Made by a program: the position numbers and the translations under genes. From the NCBI RefSeq assembly GCF_900116545.1, contig NZ_FPCK01000003.1, forward strand, positions 1 to 64,000: a stretch of DNA of 64,000 bases, read 5' to 3'. Of the stretch, positions 36,927 to 45,196 are shown piece after piece (positions within the stretch are counted from its first letter, which is position 1; each line of letters starts with the position of its first letter). The stretch is from Devosia crocina (GTDB lineage Bacteria; Pseudomonadota; Alphaproteobacteria; Rhizobiales; Devosiaceae). The notes under the pieces were generated by a model that saw only the letters and a program-made list of their open reading frames with translations, was not told the DNA's origin and made no database searches.

Positions 36927-37880
36927 CTAAATATTGGTCCCGATCGCGAGGAACTTCTCCCGGCGATGCTCGCGCGTTTCGAGCCGAGACTTGCCGGCGA
37001 ATTCACTCAGAAAGTCCGAGATCGCGCCTCGGGTCGAATCCATCACCGAGCCATGGTGACGATGGGCGCCCCCGGTGGGTTCGGGGATGATGCCGTCGAT
37101 AACGCGGAAGGAGAGGAGATCCTGGGCCGTGATCTTCTGGGCCGTCGCCATGTCCTGCGCCTTGGCGGCGTCGCGGAAGAGGATCGAAGCGCCCGCTTCG
37201 GGCGAAATTACCGAATAGATCGCGTTTTCCAGCATCAGCACGCGATTGGCCGTCGCAATGGCAATGGCGCCACCCGAGCCGCCCTCGCCGATGACGATAG
37301 CGATGTTCGGCACGCCGAGTTCGAGACCCTTTTCGGTCGAGCGGGCAATGGCTTCGGCCTGGCCGCGCTCTTCCGCACCAATGCCGGGATAAGCGCCGGC
37401 CGTGTCGACGAATGAGATCACCGGAATGTTGAAGCGGTCGGCCATGTCCATGATGCGGACGGCCTTGCGATAGCCCTCGGGATTGGCCATGCCGAAATTG
37501 TGCTTGAGGCGCGTCTCGGTGGAATTGCCCTTTTCCTGGCCCAGAATGGCGACGGACTGCCCGTTGAAGCGGCCGAAGCCGGCCTGCAGGGCGCCATCTT
37601 CACCAAACTTGCGGTCGCCGGCGAGCGGGGTCCACTCGGTGATCAGCGCATCGACATAATCGGAGAAATGTGGGCGCTGGGGGTGACGCGCCACCTGGGT
37701 CTTTTGCCAGGGGGTCAGCTTTTTGTAGATTTCCACCAGCGCTTCTTCGGCGCGGGCAGAAAGCCGGCTCACTTCCTCGTCGATGCTGACGGCCTGATCG
37801 GTCGCAGCGAGGGATTTGAGTTCGGCGATCTTGGCTTCAAGATCGGCAACCGGCTTTTCAAAATCGAGATAAGACTGCAT
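36927..37880 (-). CDS. accA: Acetyl-CoA carboxylase carboxyltransferase subunit alpha
   Basis: With AccD it moves the carboxyl group from biotin to acetyl-CoA to make malonyl-CoA, the first step of fatty acid synthesis. The 317-residue protein has the crotonase-type signatures AYPGIGAEERGQAEAIARS and GEGGSGGAIAIATANRVLML. It starts MQSYLDFEKPVADLE, the standard family start. The gene is alone, as usual for alphaproteobacterial accA; AccD is not in this window. It follows xerD after about 160 bp. Confidence 0.97.
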   Translation of the reverse strand: MQSYLDFEKPVADLEAKIAELKSLAATDQAVSIDEEVSRLSARAEEALVEIYKKLTPWQKTQVARHPQRPHFSDYVDALITEWTPLAGDRKFGEDGALQAGFGRFNGQSVAILGQEKGNSTETRLKHNFGMANPEGYRKAVRIMDMADRFNIPVISFVDTAGAYPGIGAEERGQAEAIARSTEKGLELGVPNIAIVIGEGGSGGAIAIATANRVLMLENAIYSVISPEAGASILFRDAAKAQDMATAQKITAQDLLSFRVIDGIIPEPTGGAHRHHGSVMDSTRGAISDFLSEFAGKSRLETREHRREKFLAIGTNI

Positions 37881-38037
37881 CCCACCCGCCCGTAAGGGTC
37901 GTTGTTCTGACCCGGATTGTCATCTGGGCCACGGCTCTTGCGCCCTAAAGTGGCCGGAAAGTGGCGAGGGTTCAACGCCGAGTCAAGTTTTGCCCGCCAA
38001 ATGCTTTGATTTTCTCCCGCGTTCCACAGGCTCGAAC

Positions 38038-38940
38038 CTAGCCATTGGCAAGGGGGTGATGCGTTTCGACAAGCGTACGCAGCTTTTCGTCAAGGACATG
38101 CGTGTAGATCTGGGTCGTCGAAATATCGGAATGCCCCAAGAGCATCTGGACGACGCGCAGATCCGCCCCGCCTGCAAGCAGATGGCTGGCAAAGGCGTGA
38201 CGAAGAACGTGAGGCGCAACGCGGGCTGAGGAAATACCGGCTCGCCCCGCCAGCGCCTTGAGATCGCGTCCGAAAACCTGGCGGGCCAGATGCCCGATTT
38301 CCCCCTTGGCCGGAAAGAGCCATGGTCCGGGCTCGAGCGTTGCGACCCAGGCACGGACCGCGTCGCGGGCCTTATCGTTCATGGGAACGATCCGCTCCTT
38401 CTGCCCCTTGCCGGTTACGGTGATGAAGCTGGAATCGCGCATCACCGCGGCGCGCTTGAGCGAGACCAGCTCCGAGACACGCAGCCCCGTGGCATAAAGC
38501 ATTTCAAGTAAGCAATAGAGCCGGCGCGCGGCTTCCTGCTTGGCCGGGCTCGCCTCGGCATTGGCTTCCGCCTCGGCCAGCGACAAGAGCTTGTCGACCT
38601 CGGCAACCGAGAGCACCTTGGGCAGCGGCCGCCGCGTCTTGGGACTAGCCACAATGCGCGTCGGATCATCGCCGCGAAGGCCATCGGCGCACAAAAATTT
38701 GTGAAACTGCCGGATGGCGGAGAGGTGCCGCGCGCTCGAGGAAGCAGAAAGCCCCTCGTTCTTGAGCATGTCGAGATAGGCGGTGACAGTTTCGCGCGGA
38801 CAATCGAGCAGGCTCTGCTTTTTGCCCGCCACAAAACCGGCATAGCTGGCGAGGTCCCGCCGGTAAGCGGCAATCGTATTGGCCGCCGCGCCCCGCTCGG
38901 CGCTCATCATTTCAAGAAAGGCGCCCACCAGGTGGCTCAT
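38038..38940 (-). CDS. xerD: Tyrosine recombinase XerD
   Basis: XerC/XerD resolve chromosome dimers at dif. The 300-residue protein has the full set of tyrosine-recombinase residues: Arg154 (ATGLRVSEL), Lys178 (TGKGQKERI), His244 and Arg247 (HVLRHAF), His270 (LLGHSD) and the nucleophile Tyr279 (QIYTHV). The N-terminal SAM-like core-binding domain covers 1-100. Its length and the absence of phage genes argue for housekeeping XerD and not an integrase. The start overlaps the stop of a small membrane-protein gene as ATGA. Confidence 0.93.
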   Translation of the reverse strand: MSHLVGAFLEMMSAERGAAANTIAAYRRDLASYAGFVAGKKQSLLDCPRETVTAYLDMLKNEGLSASSSARHLSAIRQFHKFLCADGLRGDDPTRIVASPKTRRPLPKVLSVAEVDKLLSLAEAEANAEASPAKQEAARRLYCLLEMLYATGLRVSELVSLKRAAVMRDSSFITVTGKGQKERIVPMNDKARDAVRAWVATLEPGPWLFPAKGEIGHLARQVFGRDLKALAGRAGISSARVAPHVLRHAFASHLLAGGADLRVVQMLLGHSDISTTQIYTHVLDEKLRTLVETHHPLANG

Positions 38941-39155
38941 TGGGCCGGCGCCTCGGCCGGCGTGCTGGTCACGTTCGGCGTCGGCAGGCCGGCAGGCCGG
39001 GTCGGAGCGGTCTCGCCCAACAACTCGCGCGTGGGAATGCGCACAGCCACTTCCTTGGGCTCGGGCTCGACAAAGGAAACCAGCGCGAACATCCCCGCAT
39101 AGGCGAGGCCGCCAAGGAAAACGAGTGTGATCAAGAGGCGAAAAAGTGTCGGCAT
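38937..39155 (-). CDS. Small membrane protein upstream of xerD
   Basis: A 72-residue protein with one N-terminal membrane helix (LFRLLITLVFLGGLAYAGMFAL) and a Pro/Thr-rich periplasmic tail. I do not recognise it beyond similar small proteins at this position in related genomes. I start at ATG 39155; the longer frame upstream is not typical. Its stop overlaps xerD by 4 bp, so it is translated together with XerD. Its function is unknown. Confidence 0.6.
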   Translation of the reverse strand: MPTLFRLLITLVFLGGLAYAGMFALVSFVEPEPKEVAVRIPTRELLGETAPTRPAGLPTPNVTSTPAEAPAQ

Positions 39156-39284
39156 AAGCTTCCCGGTCGGCAATGGCAGCAAAACTTTGCCATAGAAAGG
39201 TTTCCGAGGGGTAGGCAAAATCGCGTTTGGCTTGACAGCGTGCATCCGGACCGGTTCAACCCCTCACAGAATTCGGAGGGCGAG

Positions 39285-39860
39285 TTGAGCAAAACGGACA
39301 CTGGCGGGCGGTCGCAGCGCGCCAAGGCACTTGTTGAGCGCCTGGGCGATCGTCCGCTCGTGCTGGTGGGCATGATGGGGGCGGGCAAGACCACGGTCGG
39401 GCGCCGGATCGCGGCGCGTCTGGGCCGGCGGTTCCTCGACAGCGACGAAGAGATCGAAAAAGCCGCGCAAATGAGCATCCCGGAGATTTTCGCGCAGCGC
39501 GGCGAACCCGAATTTCGCGCCGGAGAAACCCGCGTCATTCAACGACTGCTAAAGGAAACCGATCTGGTCCTGGCAACCGGGGGCGGCGCTTTCGTCAACG
39601 GAGAAACACGGGCACTCGTCAAATCCGACGCAGTCTCGGTCTGGCTCAAGGCCGATCTTGATGTGCTGTTCGAGCGCGTGTCGCGCCGCTCCAACCGGCC
39701 GCTCCTGAAAACAGCCAATCCACGCCAAACACTCCAAAAACTGATCGACGACCGTTATCCCATCTATGCCGAGGCCGACGTGACCGTTCTCAGCCGCGAC
39801 GTGCCGCAAGACAGCGTTGCTGCCGAAGTCATTGCAGCCGTGCTCCACCACCTTCGCTAG
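39285..39860 (+). CDS. aroK: Shikimate kinase
   Basis: This enzyme phosphorylates shikimate with ATP in aromatic amino-acid synthesis. The Walker A motif GMMGAGKT is at 29-36, the shikimate-binding LDSDEEIEKA follows, then FRAGETRVIQRLL and the glycine loop ATGGGAF. The Arg in RRSNRPLL lies in the lid. I choose TTG 39285 because GGAGGG lies 4-5 nt upstream; the frame upstream overlaps another gene and is not conserved. This gives 191 residues. It is followed by aroB after 10 bp, the classic aroKB operon. Confidence 0.93.
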   Translation: MSKTDTGGRSQRAKALVERLGDRPLVLVGMMGAGKTTVGRRIAARLGRRFLDSDEEIEKAAQMSIPEIFAQRGEPEFRAGETRVIQRLLKETDLVLATGGGAFVNGETRALVKSDAVSVWLKADLDVLFERVSRRSNRPLLKTANPRQTLQKLIDDRYPIYAEADVTVLSRDVPQDSVAAEVIAAVLHHLR

Positions 39861-39870
39861 AGGCAGCGCC

Positions 39871-40983
39871 ATGGCCGCGATTTCACACAAAGTTCACGTC
39901 GCTCTTGGCGAGCGTGCTTATGATATCCTGATCGGTCCGGACCTGCTGGACCATGCCGGAGCGATCCTTGCCGAGCGCTTTCCCGGCCGGCGCTTCGGCG
40001 TTGTCACCGACATCGAAGTTGAAAAGGCGCAACTGCCGCGCCTCCGCAGAAGTTTTGAAAAAGCGGGCCTTGGCTTCTCCGTCATCACAGTGCCGTCGGG
40101 CGAAAGCACCAAGAGTTGGCAGCATCTGCAAACGGTGGTGGAAGGTCTGCTTGCTGCCAAGCTCGAACGCAACGATCTCGTGATCGCGCTGGGGGGCGGG
40201 GTGATCGGCGATATCGCCGGCTTTGCCGCCTCCATCACCCGCCGCGGCATGGATTTCGTTCAGATGCCGACAACGCTTCTGGCCCAGGTCGACTCTTCTG
40301 TCGGCGGCAAGACGGGCATCAATTCGCCCCATGGCAAGAACCTCGTCGGCGCCTTCCACCAGCCCAAGCTGGTTCTGGCGGACCTGTCGACGCTCGACAC
40401 CCTTTCCCAGCGCCAGTTTGCCGCCGGCTATGCCGAAGTGGTCAAGTATGGCCTAATCGACAGCCCCGACTTTTTCGAATGGCTCGAAGCGCATCAGGCT
40501 GAGATCTTTTCTGGCGGTCCGGCACGCGGGGAGGCCATCGCTCGCTGCTGCGCGCACAAGGCCCGCGTCGTCATCGAGGATGAAAAGGAAACCGGTGTTC
40601 GCGCGCTGCTCAATCTCGGCCACACCTTCGGCCATGCGCTGGAAAAGGACACCGGCTATTCCGACCGGCTCCTTCATGGTGAGGGTGTGTCGATCGGCAT
40701 GGTGCTGGCCCATACTTTTTCCGCGCGCCAGGGCTTCGCGCCGGGGCAGGATGCCGGACGCATTGCCGCGCACTTGCACAAATCCGGCCTGCCTACCACA
40801 TTGGCCGATATCCCAGGAACGCTGGGCTCCACCGACACGCTGATGCATGCCATCGCACAGGACAAAAAAGTCTCGCGCGGTGCGCTGACCTTCATTCTGA
40901 CACGCGGCATCGGCAAGGCCTTCATCGAGAAAAACGTCGATCCTGACGCCGTCCGAACCTTTATAGAAGACATGCGCCCATGA
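39871..40983 (+). CDS. aroB: 3-dehydroquinate synthase
   Basis: AroB converts DAHP to 3-dehydroquinate, the second step of the shikimate pathway, with NAD and a metal. The 370-residue protein has the NAD-binding GGGVIGDIAGFAA, the PTTLLAQVDSSVGGKTGIN signature, and the metal-binding region containing NLGHTFGHALE and GEGVSIGM. The longer frame upstream (39817) overlaps aroK; ATG 39871 is correct. It overlaps corC by 4 bp. Confidence 0.97.
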   Translation: MAAISHKVHVALGERAYDILIGPDLLDHAGAILAERFPGRRFGVVTDIEVEKAQLPRLRRSFEKAGLGFSVITVPSGESTKSWQHLQTVVEGLLAAKLERNDLVIALGGGVIGDIAGFAASITRRGMDFVQMPTTLLAQVDSSVGGKTGINSPHGKNLVGAFHQPKLVLADLSTLDTLSQRQFAAGYAEVVKYGLIDSPDFFEWLEAHQAEIFSGGPARGEAIARCCAHKARVVIEDEKETGVRALLNLGHTFGHALEKDTGYSDRLLHGEGVSIGMVLAHTFSARQGFAPGQDAGRIAAHLHKSGLPTTLADIPGTLGSTDTLMHAIAQDKKVSRGALTFILTRGIGKAFIEKNVDPDAVRTFIEDMRP

Positions 40984-42257
40984 CCCTCACACTTTGGCTG
41001 ACCACGGCTGGCATCGTGCTGCTGCTGGCCATGAGCTTTTTCTTTTCAGGCTCGGAAACGGCCCTGACGGCCGCCTCGCGGGCGCGCATGCACCAATTGG
41101 CACGCTCGGGCGACAAGCGCGCGATGCTGGTCGAAACGCTGACAAGCGAAAAGGAACGCCTGATCGGCGCGATCCTTCTGGGCAACAACATCGTCAACAT
41201 TCTTGCCTCGACGCTGGCGGCGAGCGTTCTGATCGCCGTCTTCGGGGAGGCTGGCATCGCTTATGCAACTATCGCCATGACCGCGGCCGTCGTTATTTTT
41301 TCGGAAGTGCTGCCCAAGACTTTGGCGCTGATGCGTCCCGACGGCTTCGCGCTGGGCGTTGCACCCCTCGTGCGGATCATCGTAGTGATCTTTGCGCCCG
41401 TGACCCTTGCAGTCCAGGCCATCGTCAATTCCATCTTGCGCCTCTTCGGCCTTGATGCCAGCAATCAGACCGATATTTCCGGGCACGATGAAATCCGCGG
41501 CACGCTCGATCTTCTTCATTCCGAAGGCGGCGTCGTCAAGGATGACCGCGATATGCTCGGCGGCCTGCTTGACCTGCGCGACCTCGTCGTTAGCGACGTC
41601 ATGGTTCACCGCACGCAGATGACTTCGCTTGACATCAATCTGCCGGTCGAAGAGTTCGTCAACGCGGTGCTTGAAAGCGCCTATACGCGCATTCCGCTCT
41701 ACAACGACAATCCCGACGATATCGTGGGCATTCTGCACAGCAAGGATATGCTGCGCGCCGTGATGGCCGCCAAGGGCGATCTCACTCAGGTCAATGTGCG
41801 CGACCTGATCAACAAGCCCTGGTACATCCCGGAATCGACCCGCGTTCAGGATCAGCTGGCGAGCTTTCTCAAGGGCAAGTCGCACATGGCCTTGGTGCTC
41901 GACGAATATGGAGACCTCGAGGGTCTCGTAACGCTCGAGGACATCATCGAAGAAATCGTGGGCGACATCTCGGACGAACACGACGAGCCCGACGATGTCT
42001 CAGTCAGCGGCATCAACGCCCAGGCTGATGGCAGCTATATCGTAGATGCCAGTATCCCCATACGCGACATCAACCGCGCCCTCGACTGGAACCTGCCCGA
42101 CGATCATGCCAACACGGTTGCCGGCATCGTGATCAATGCCGCCAAGATCATCCCCCAGCCAGGCGCTACCATTTCGGCGCATGGCTTCACCTTCCTGGTT
42201 CTGGAGCGCGATCGTCAGCGCGTCGCCAAGGTCAAGATTTCGGCTCAGCCGGAATAG
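40980..42257 (+). CDS. CNNM/CorC (HlyC) family membrane protein
   Basis: A 425-residue inner-membrane protein. The N-terminal DUF21/CNNM domain has about four membrane segments (1-150), two CBS domains follow (about 200-320), then the C-terminal CorC_HlyC domain (about 340-420). Members are linked to magnesium and cobalt efflux or resistance; haemolytic activity is historic naming. It overlaps aroB by ATGA. The stop overlaps the converging bolA gene by 26 bp. The exact ion is not told by sequence. Confidence 0.9.
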   Translation: MTLTLWLTTAGIVLLLAMSFFFSGSETALTAASRARMHQLARSGDKRAMLVETLTSEKERLIGAILLGNNIVNILASTLAASVLIAVFGEAGIAYATIAMTAAVVIFSEVLPKTLALMRPDGFALGVAPLVRIIVVIFAPVTLAVQAIVNSILRLFGLDASNQTDISGHDEIRGTLDLLHSEGGVVKDDRDMLGGLLDLRDLVVSDVMVHRTQMTSLDINLPVEEFVNAVLESAYTRIPLYNDNPDDIVGILHSKDMLRAVMAAKGDLTQVNVRDLINKPWYIPESTRVQDQLASFLKGKSHMALVLDEYGDLEGLVTLEDIIEEIVGDISDEHDEPDDVSVSGINAQADGSYIVDASIPIRDINRALDWNLPDDHANTVAGIVINAAKIIPQPGATISAHGFTFLVLERDRQRVAKVKISAQPE

Positions 42258-42513
42258 CGGGCAAAACCTCGATATTGAGCGCATGGACGCGGTCCTTGAG
42301 CTCTTGATCCAGCACTTGAAAAATCGCGCGGTGTTGCGCCACGCGGCTCAAACCGTCAAGATTGCGGGTCGCGATTCTGACCCGGAAATGGGTCTCGCCC
42401 CCTTCGCGCCAGCCGGCATGGCCTCGATGCTTGTTCGATTCATCGATCACTTCGAGGCTAAGGGGCGAGAACTGCGCGGTAAGCTTTGCTATGATCGTGT
42501 CCCTTATGGTCAT
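42232..42513 (-). CDS. BolA family protein
   Basis: A 93-residue BolA-fold protein, which partners with monothiol glutaredoxins in [2Fe-2S] cluster handling. The conserved segment ESNKHRGHAG is present, as is THFRVRIATRNLDGLSRVAQHRAIFQVL. The His in HRGHAG/RVAQHR pattern matches cluster-binding BolA. Its 3' end overlaps corC by 26 bp in the opposite direction, and it is divergent from the J-domain gene, a conserved order in Hyphomicrobiales. Confidence 0.93.
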   Translation of the reverse strand: MTIRDTIIAKLTAQFSPLSLEVIDESNKHRGHAGWREGGETHFRVRIATRNLDGLSRVAQHRAIFQVLDQELKDRVHALNIEVLPAIPAEPKS

Positions 42514-42556
42514 GGACAGGCTCCGTTCTAAGACTAATGGCTTTCACCTAGGTGCT

Positions 42557-43183
42557 ATGAAACAGCAATCCAAGATATTTGATTCCATCCGCATCAGGCC
42601 GCGCCGGGAAGAAAAGCCCGAGCCAGCAGAATTCGTCTGCGAGTGGGAAGGCTGCGAAGAGGCCGGCGAGTTCCGTGCGCCCAAAGGCGCGCGCAGCAGC
42701 GGCGAATACCATCACTTCTGCCTCGAACACGTCCGCCACTACAACAAGGCGTTCAATTTCTTCGCCGGCATGAGCCCCGAGGAACTGGACGAGGCGCTTC
42801 ATACCCCGCCCCAGGCGGAGTCGCGCTCGAGCTTTGCCACCGGCAATCCGCAGAACGCCCGCGCAGCCGGGCGCCAGGCGAGCACCCGCCCGGGCGACAA
42901 ATATGGCGACCCGTTCGGCGTTTTCGCCCGCTATCGCTATCAGCAGAGCAAGCGCCCCGCGACCGAGCGGGTCAAGCCGCTCAACGAAAACGATCGCCGT
43001 GCCCTCGAGGCACTGGGCTTTTCCAAGCATGCCAAGTCCGACGAGATCAAGGCCGCCTACAAGAACCTGGTCAAGATCCACCACCCCGACGTCAATGGCG
43101 GCGACCGATCTTCGGAAGAAAAGCTGCGCACCATCATTGCGGCCTATTCTCACCTCAAGAAAATGGGCTTTGTCGTCCGCTAG
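42557..43183 (+). CDS. C-terminal J-domain protein
   Basis: A 208-residue protein with its J-domain at the C terminus (about 145-205), including the essential HPD (KIHHPDVNGGD), so it should stimulate a DnaK ATPase. The N-terminal half has CEWEGCEEAGEF and HHFCLEH, a possible Cys/His metal site unlike the zinc domain of DnaJ. This type is usually encoded before cobS in Hyphomicrobiales. ATG 42557 has AGGTG upstream; the earlier frame runs antisense to bolA. It may help assemble the cobaltochelatase encoded next, but that is inference. Confidence 0.85.
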   Translation: MKQQSKIFDSIRIRPRREEKPEPAEFVCEWEGCEEAGEFRAPKGARSSGEYHHFCLEHVRHYNKAFNFFAGMSPEELDEALHTPPQAESRSSFATGNPQNARAAGRQASTRPGDKYGDPFGVFARYRYQQSKRPATERVKPLNENDRRALEALGFSKHAKSDEIKAAYKNLVKIHHPDVNGGDRSSEEKLRTIIAAYSHLKKMGFVVR

Positions 43184-43299
43184 GCCACCCTCATCGCTAT
43201 GAGACTTTGGCTATCAGCACTCTTGCAATGCTGCTATAGAGCCGGGGGCGAATGCGCCTCCTGCCTTCACGAAAAATCCTTGATCCACGAGCCCTTGCC

Positions 43300-44283
43300 A
43301 TGACCGAGTTCACCAATCTGCCCGACACCGAATATAAGGCCCGCGACCTTTTCGGCATCGATACCGATATGGTGGTCAAGGGTTACGGGGAGCGCACCGA
43401 TCACGTGCCGCCGATCGATCCGGACTATCTTTTCGACCGCAACACCACGCTTGCGATCCTCGCAGGCTTTGCCTTCAATCGCCGCGTCATGGTCCAGGGC
43501 TATCACGGCACCGGCAAGTCGACCCATATCGAGCAGGTCGCGGCCCGCCTCAACTGGCCTTTGGTCCGCGTTAATCTCGACAGCCACGTGAGCCGGATCG
43601 ACCTCGTCGGCAAGGATGCCATCGTTCTCAAGGACGGCAAGCAGATCACCGAATTCCGCGACGGCATCCTGCCCTGGGCCGTGCAGAACAATGTCGCCCT
43701 CGTTTTCGACGAATATGACGCCGGTCGCCCCGACGTGATGTTCGTGATCCAGCGCGTGCTCGAACAGTCGGGCCGCCTGACCCTCCTCGACCAGAACCGC
43801 GTGATCGTGCCCCACCCGGCCTTCCGCCTGTTCTCGACCACCAACACCATCGGCCTTGGCGACACGTCGGGCCTCTACCATGGCACCCAGCAGATCAACC
43901 AGGGCCAGATGGACCGCTGGAGCCTTGTGACGACGCTCAATTACCTGCCCCACGACAAGGAAGTCGGCATAGTTCTCGCCAAGAACAAAGCCTTTACCGA
44001 AACCGACAAGGGCAAGAAGATCGTCTCCAACATGGTGCGCCTTGCCGATCTGACGCGCTCGGCCTTCATCAATGGCGACCTCTCGACCGTCATGAGCCCC
44101 CGTTCGGTCATCACCTGGGGCGAGAACACGCAGATTTTCGGCGGCGATGTCGGCTTTGCGTTCCGCCTCACCTTCCTCAACAAATGCGACGAACTCGAGC
44201 GCCCCGTGGTCGCCGAATTCTACCAGCGTGTGTTTGGTGAAGACCTGCCCGAATCCTCGGCGAACCTGGCCGTGACGGCTTAA
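43300..44283 (+). CDS. cobS: Aerobic cobaltochelatase subunit CobS
   Basis: CobS is the AAA+ ATPase of the aerobic cobalt chelatase CobNST, which inserts cobalt into hydrogenobyrinic acid a,c-diamide during B12 synthesis. The 327-residue protein has Walker [10 protein letters not shown], Walker [12 protein letters not shown] and the sensor [10 protein letters not shown]. It starts [18 protein letters not shown] at 43300; the upstream in-frame ATG is less like the family. CobS assembles with CobT, encoded further on, but a methyltransferase gene and a repeat separate them. CobN is not in this window. Confidence 0.96.
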   Translation: MTEFTNLPDTEYKARDLFGIDTDMVVKGYGERTDHVPPIDPDYLFDRNTTLAILAGFAFNRRVMVQGYHGTGKSTHIEQVAARLNWPLVRVNLDSHVSRIDLVGKDAIVLKDGKQITEFRDGILPWAVQNNVALVFDEYDAGRPDVMFVIQRVLEQSGRLTLLDQNRVIVPHPAFRLFSTTNTIGLGDTSGLYHGTQQINQGQMDRWSLVTTLNYLPHDKEVGIVLAKNKAFTETDKGKKIVSNMVRLADLTRSAFINGDLSTVMSPRSVITWGENTQIFGGDVGFAFRLTFLNKCDELERPVVAEFYQRVFGEDLPESSANLAVTA

Positions 44284-44288
44284 CAAAA

Positions 44289-44414
44289 GGCCCCTCACCC
44301 GCCGCTTTGCGGCGACCTCTCCCCTATTGGGAGCGGTGGGAGTAAAACAAAGTCGCGCAGCGACACCTCTCCCTCTAGGGGAGAGGTCGGCCCGCAGGGC
44401 CGGGTGAGGGGGCC
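44289..44414. repeat. Intergenic hairpin repeat, copy D
   Basis: GGCCCCTCACCCG at the left and CGGGTGAGGGGGCC at the right are complementary. Inside, GCCGCTTTGCGGC and CGACCTCTCCCC/GGGGAGAGGTCG add nested stems. It begins 6 bp after the cobS stop and ends 28 bp before the methyltransferase start. Confidence 0.8.
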
Positions 44415-44441
44415 TTCCTTGCAACACGGACCAGTCGAGCC

Positions 44442-45194
44442 ATGGCCCAGAACATCTATGATGATGCGGCCTTCTTCGAAGGCTATAGCCAGATCTCCCG
44501 CTCGCGGCTGGGCCTTGCCGGCGCGCCTGAATGGTCCGATGTCGAGGCTATGCTCCCGGACCTTGATGGCTTGAGCGTTCTCGATCTCGGCTGCGGCTTC
44601 GGCGCCTTTCCCCGCTATGCAATCGAGCGGGGTGCCGCCCGTGTCCATGGCGTTGATCTCTCGCAAAACATGCTGCGCGTCGCCCGCGAGCGCTCGGGCA
44701 CCATGCCCATTACGTTTGAACAGGCCAACCTTGAGACCTACGAGCCGGAAGCCGGCGCGTTCGATCTCGTCTATTCAGCGTTGGCGATCCACTATCTTGC
44801 CGATTTTGATCGTTTCTGCGCCATGGTGGTCCGTGCCCTCGGCCCCGGCGGCGGCAACCTCGTCATAACCACCGAGCACCCGATCTGGGCCGCCCGCGCC
44901 GAACCCGATTTTCGAACCGACCCGGATGGTACACGCGTCTTCGCCATCACCGACTATGGTGTCGAGGGACAACGGACTTCGAACTGGATCACCGACGGCA
45001 TCGTCAAGTATCATCGCAAGCTCTCGACCCTGATCATGACCATGCACCGCCATGGCCTGATGCTCAGAGCGATCGAGGAGTGGACGGCCACGGGTGAGCG
45101 CATTGCGCAAAATCCAGCCTTGATCGACGAAAAGACCCGTCCGCAACTTCTTCTGATGGCGGCGCATCGCGCTCCTGAGACCGACCGGAACTGA
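44442..45194 (+). CDS. Class I SAM-dependent methyltransferase between cobS and cobT
   Basis: A 250-residue methyltransferase with motif [19 protein letters not shown], acidic motif [11 protein letters not shown], and the [14 protein letters not shown] motif. It resembles general small-molecule methyltransferases of the UbiE/BioC type and is not a cobalamin-pathway CobI/J/F/L enzyme, which have a tetrapyrrole-methylase fold. It starts 2 bp before cobT (2 bp between stop and ATG), so the two are translated together. The substrate is unknown; cobS and cobT are usually adjacent, so it is an insertion. Confidence 0.85.
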   Translation: MAQNIYDDAAFFEGYSQISRSRLGLAGAPEWSDVEAMLPDLDGLSVLDLGCGFGAFPRYAIERGAARVHGVDLSQNMLRVARERSGTMPITFEQANLETYEPEAGAFDLVYSALAIHYLADFDRFCAMVVRALGPGGGNLVITTEHPIWAARAEPDFRTDPDGTRVFAITDYGVEGQRTSNWITDGIVKYHRKLSTLIMTMHRHGLMLRAIEEWTATGERIAQNPALIDEKTRPQLLLMAAHRAPETDRN

Positions 45195-45196
45195 CC

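Noticed and set aside
36655-36930. Rightward 91-codon frame in the gap after accA
   Set aside because: No Shine-Dalgarno sequence, runs into the accA gene end, no recognisable family.
38038-38940. XerD as a mobile-element integrase
   Set aside because: Length, position next to accA and aroKB, and absence of phage neighbours fit chromosomal XerD.
44442-45194. Methyltransferase as a cobalamin-pathway enzyme
   Set aside because: It has a class I Rossmann motif and not the tetrapyrrole-methylase fold of cobalamin methylases.
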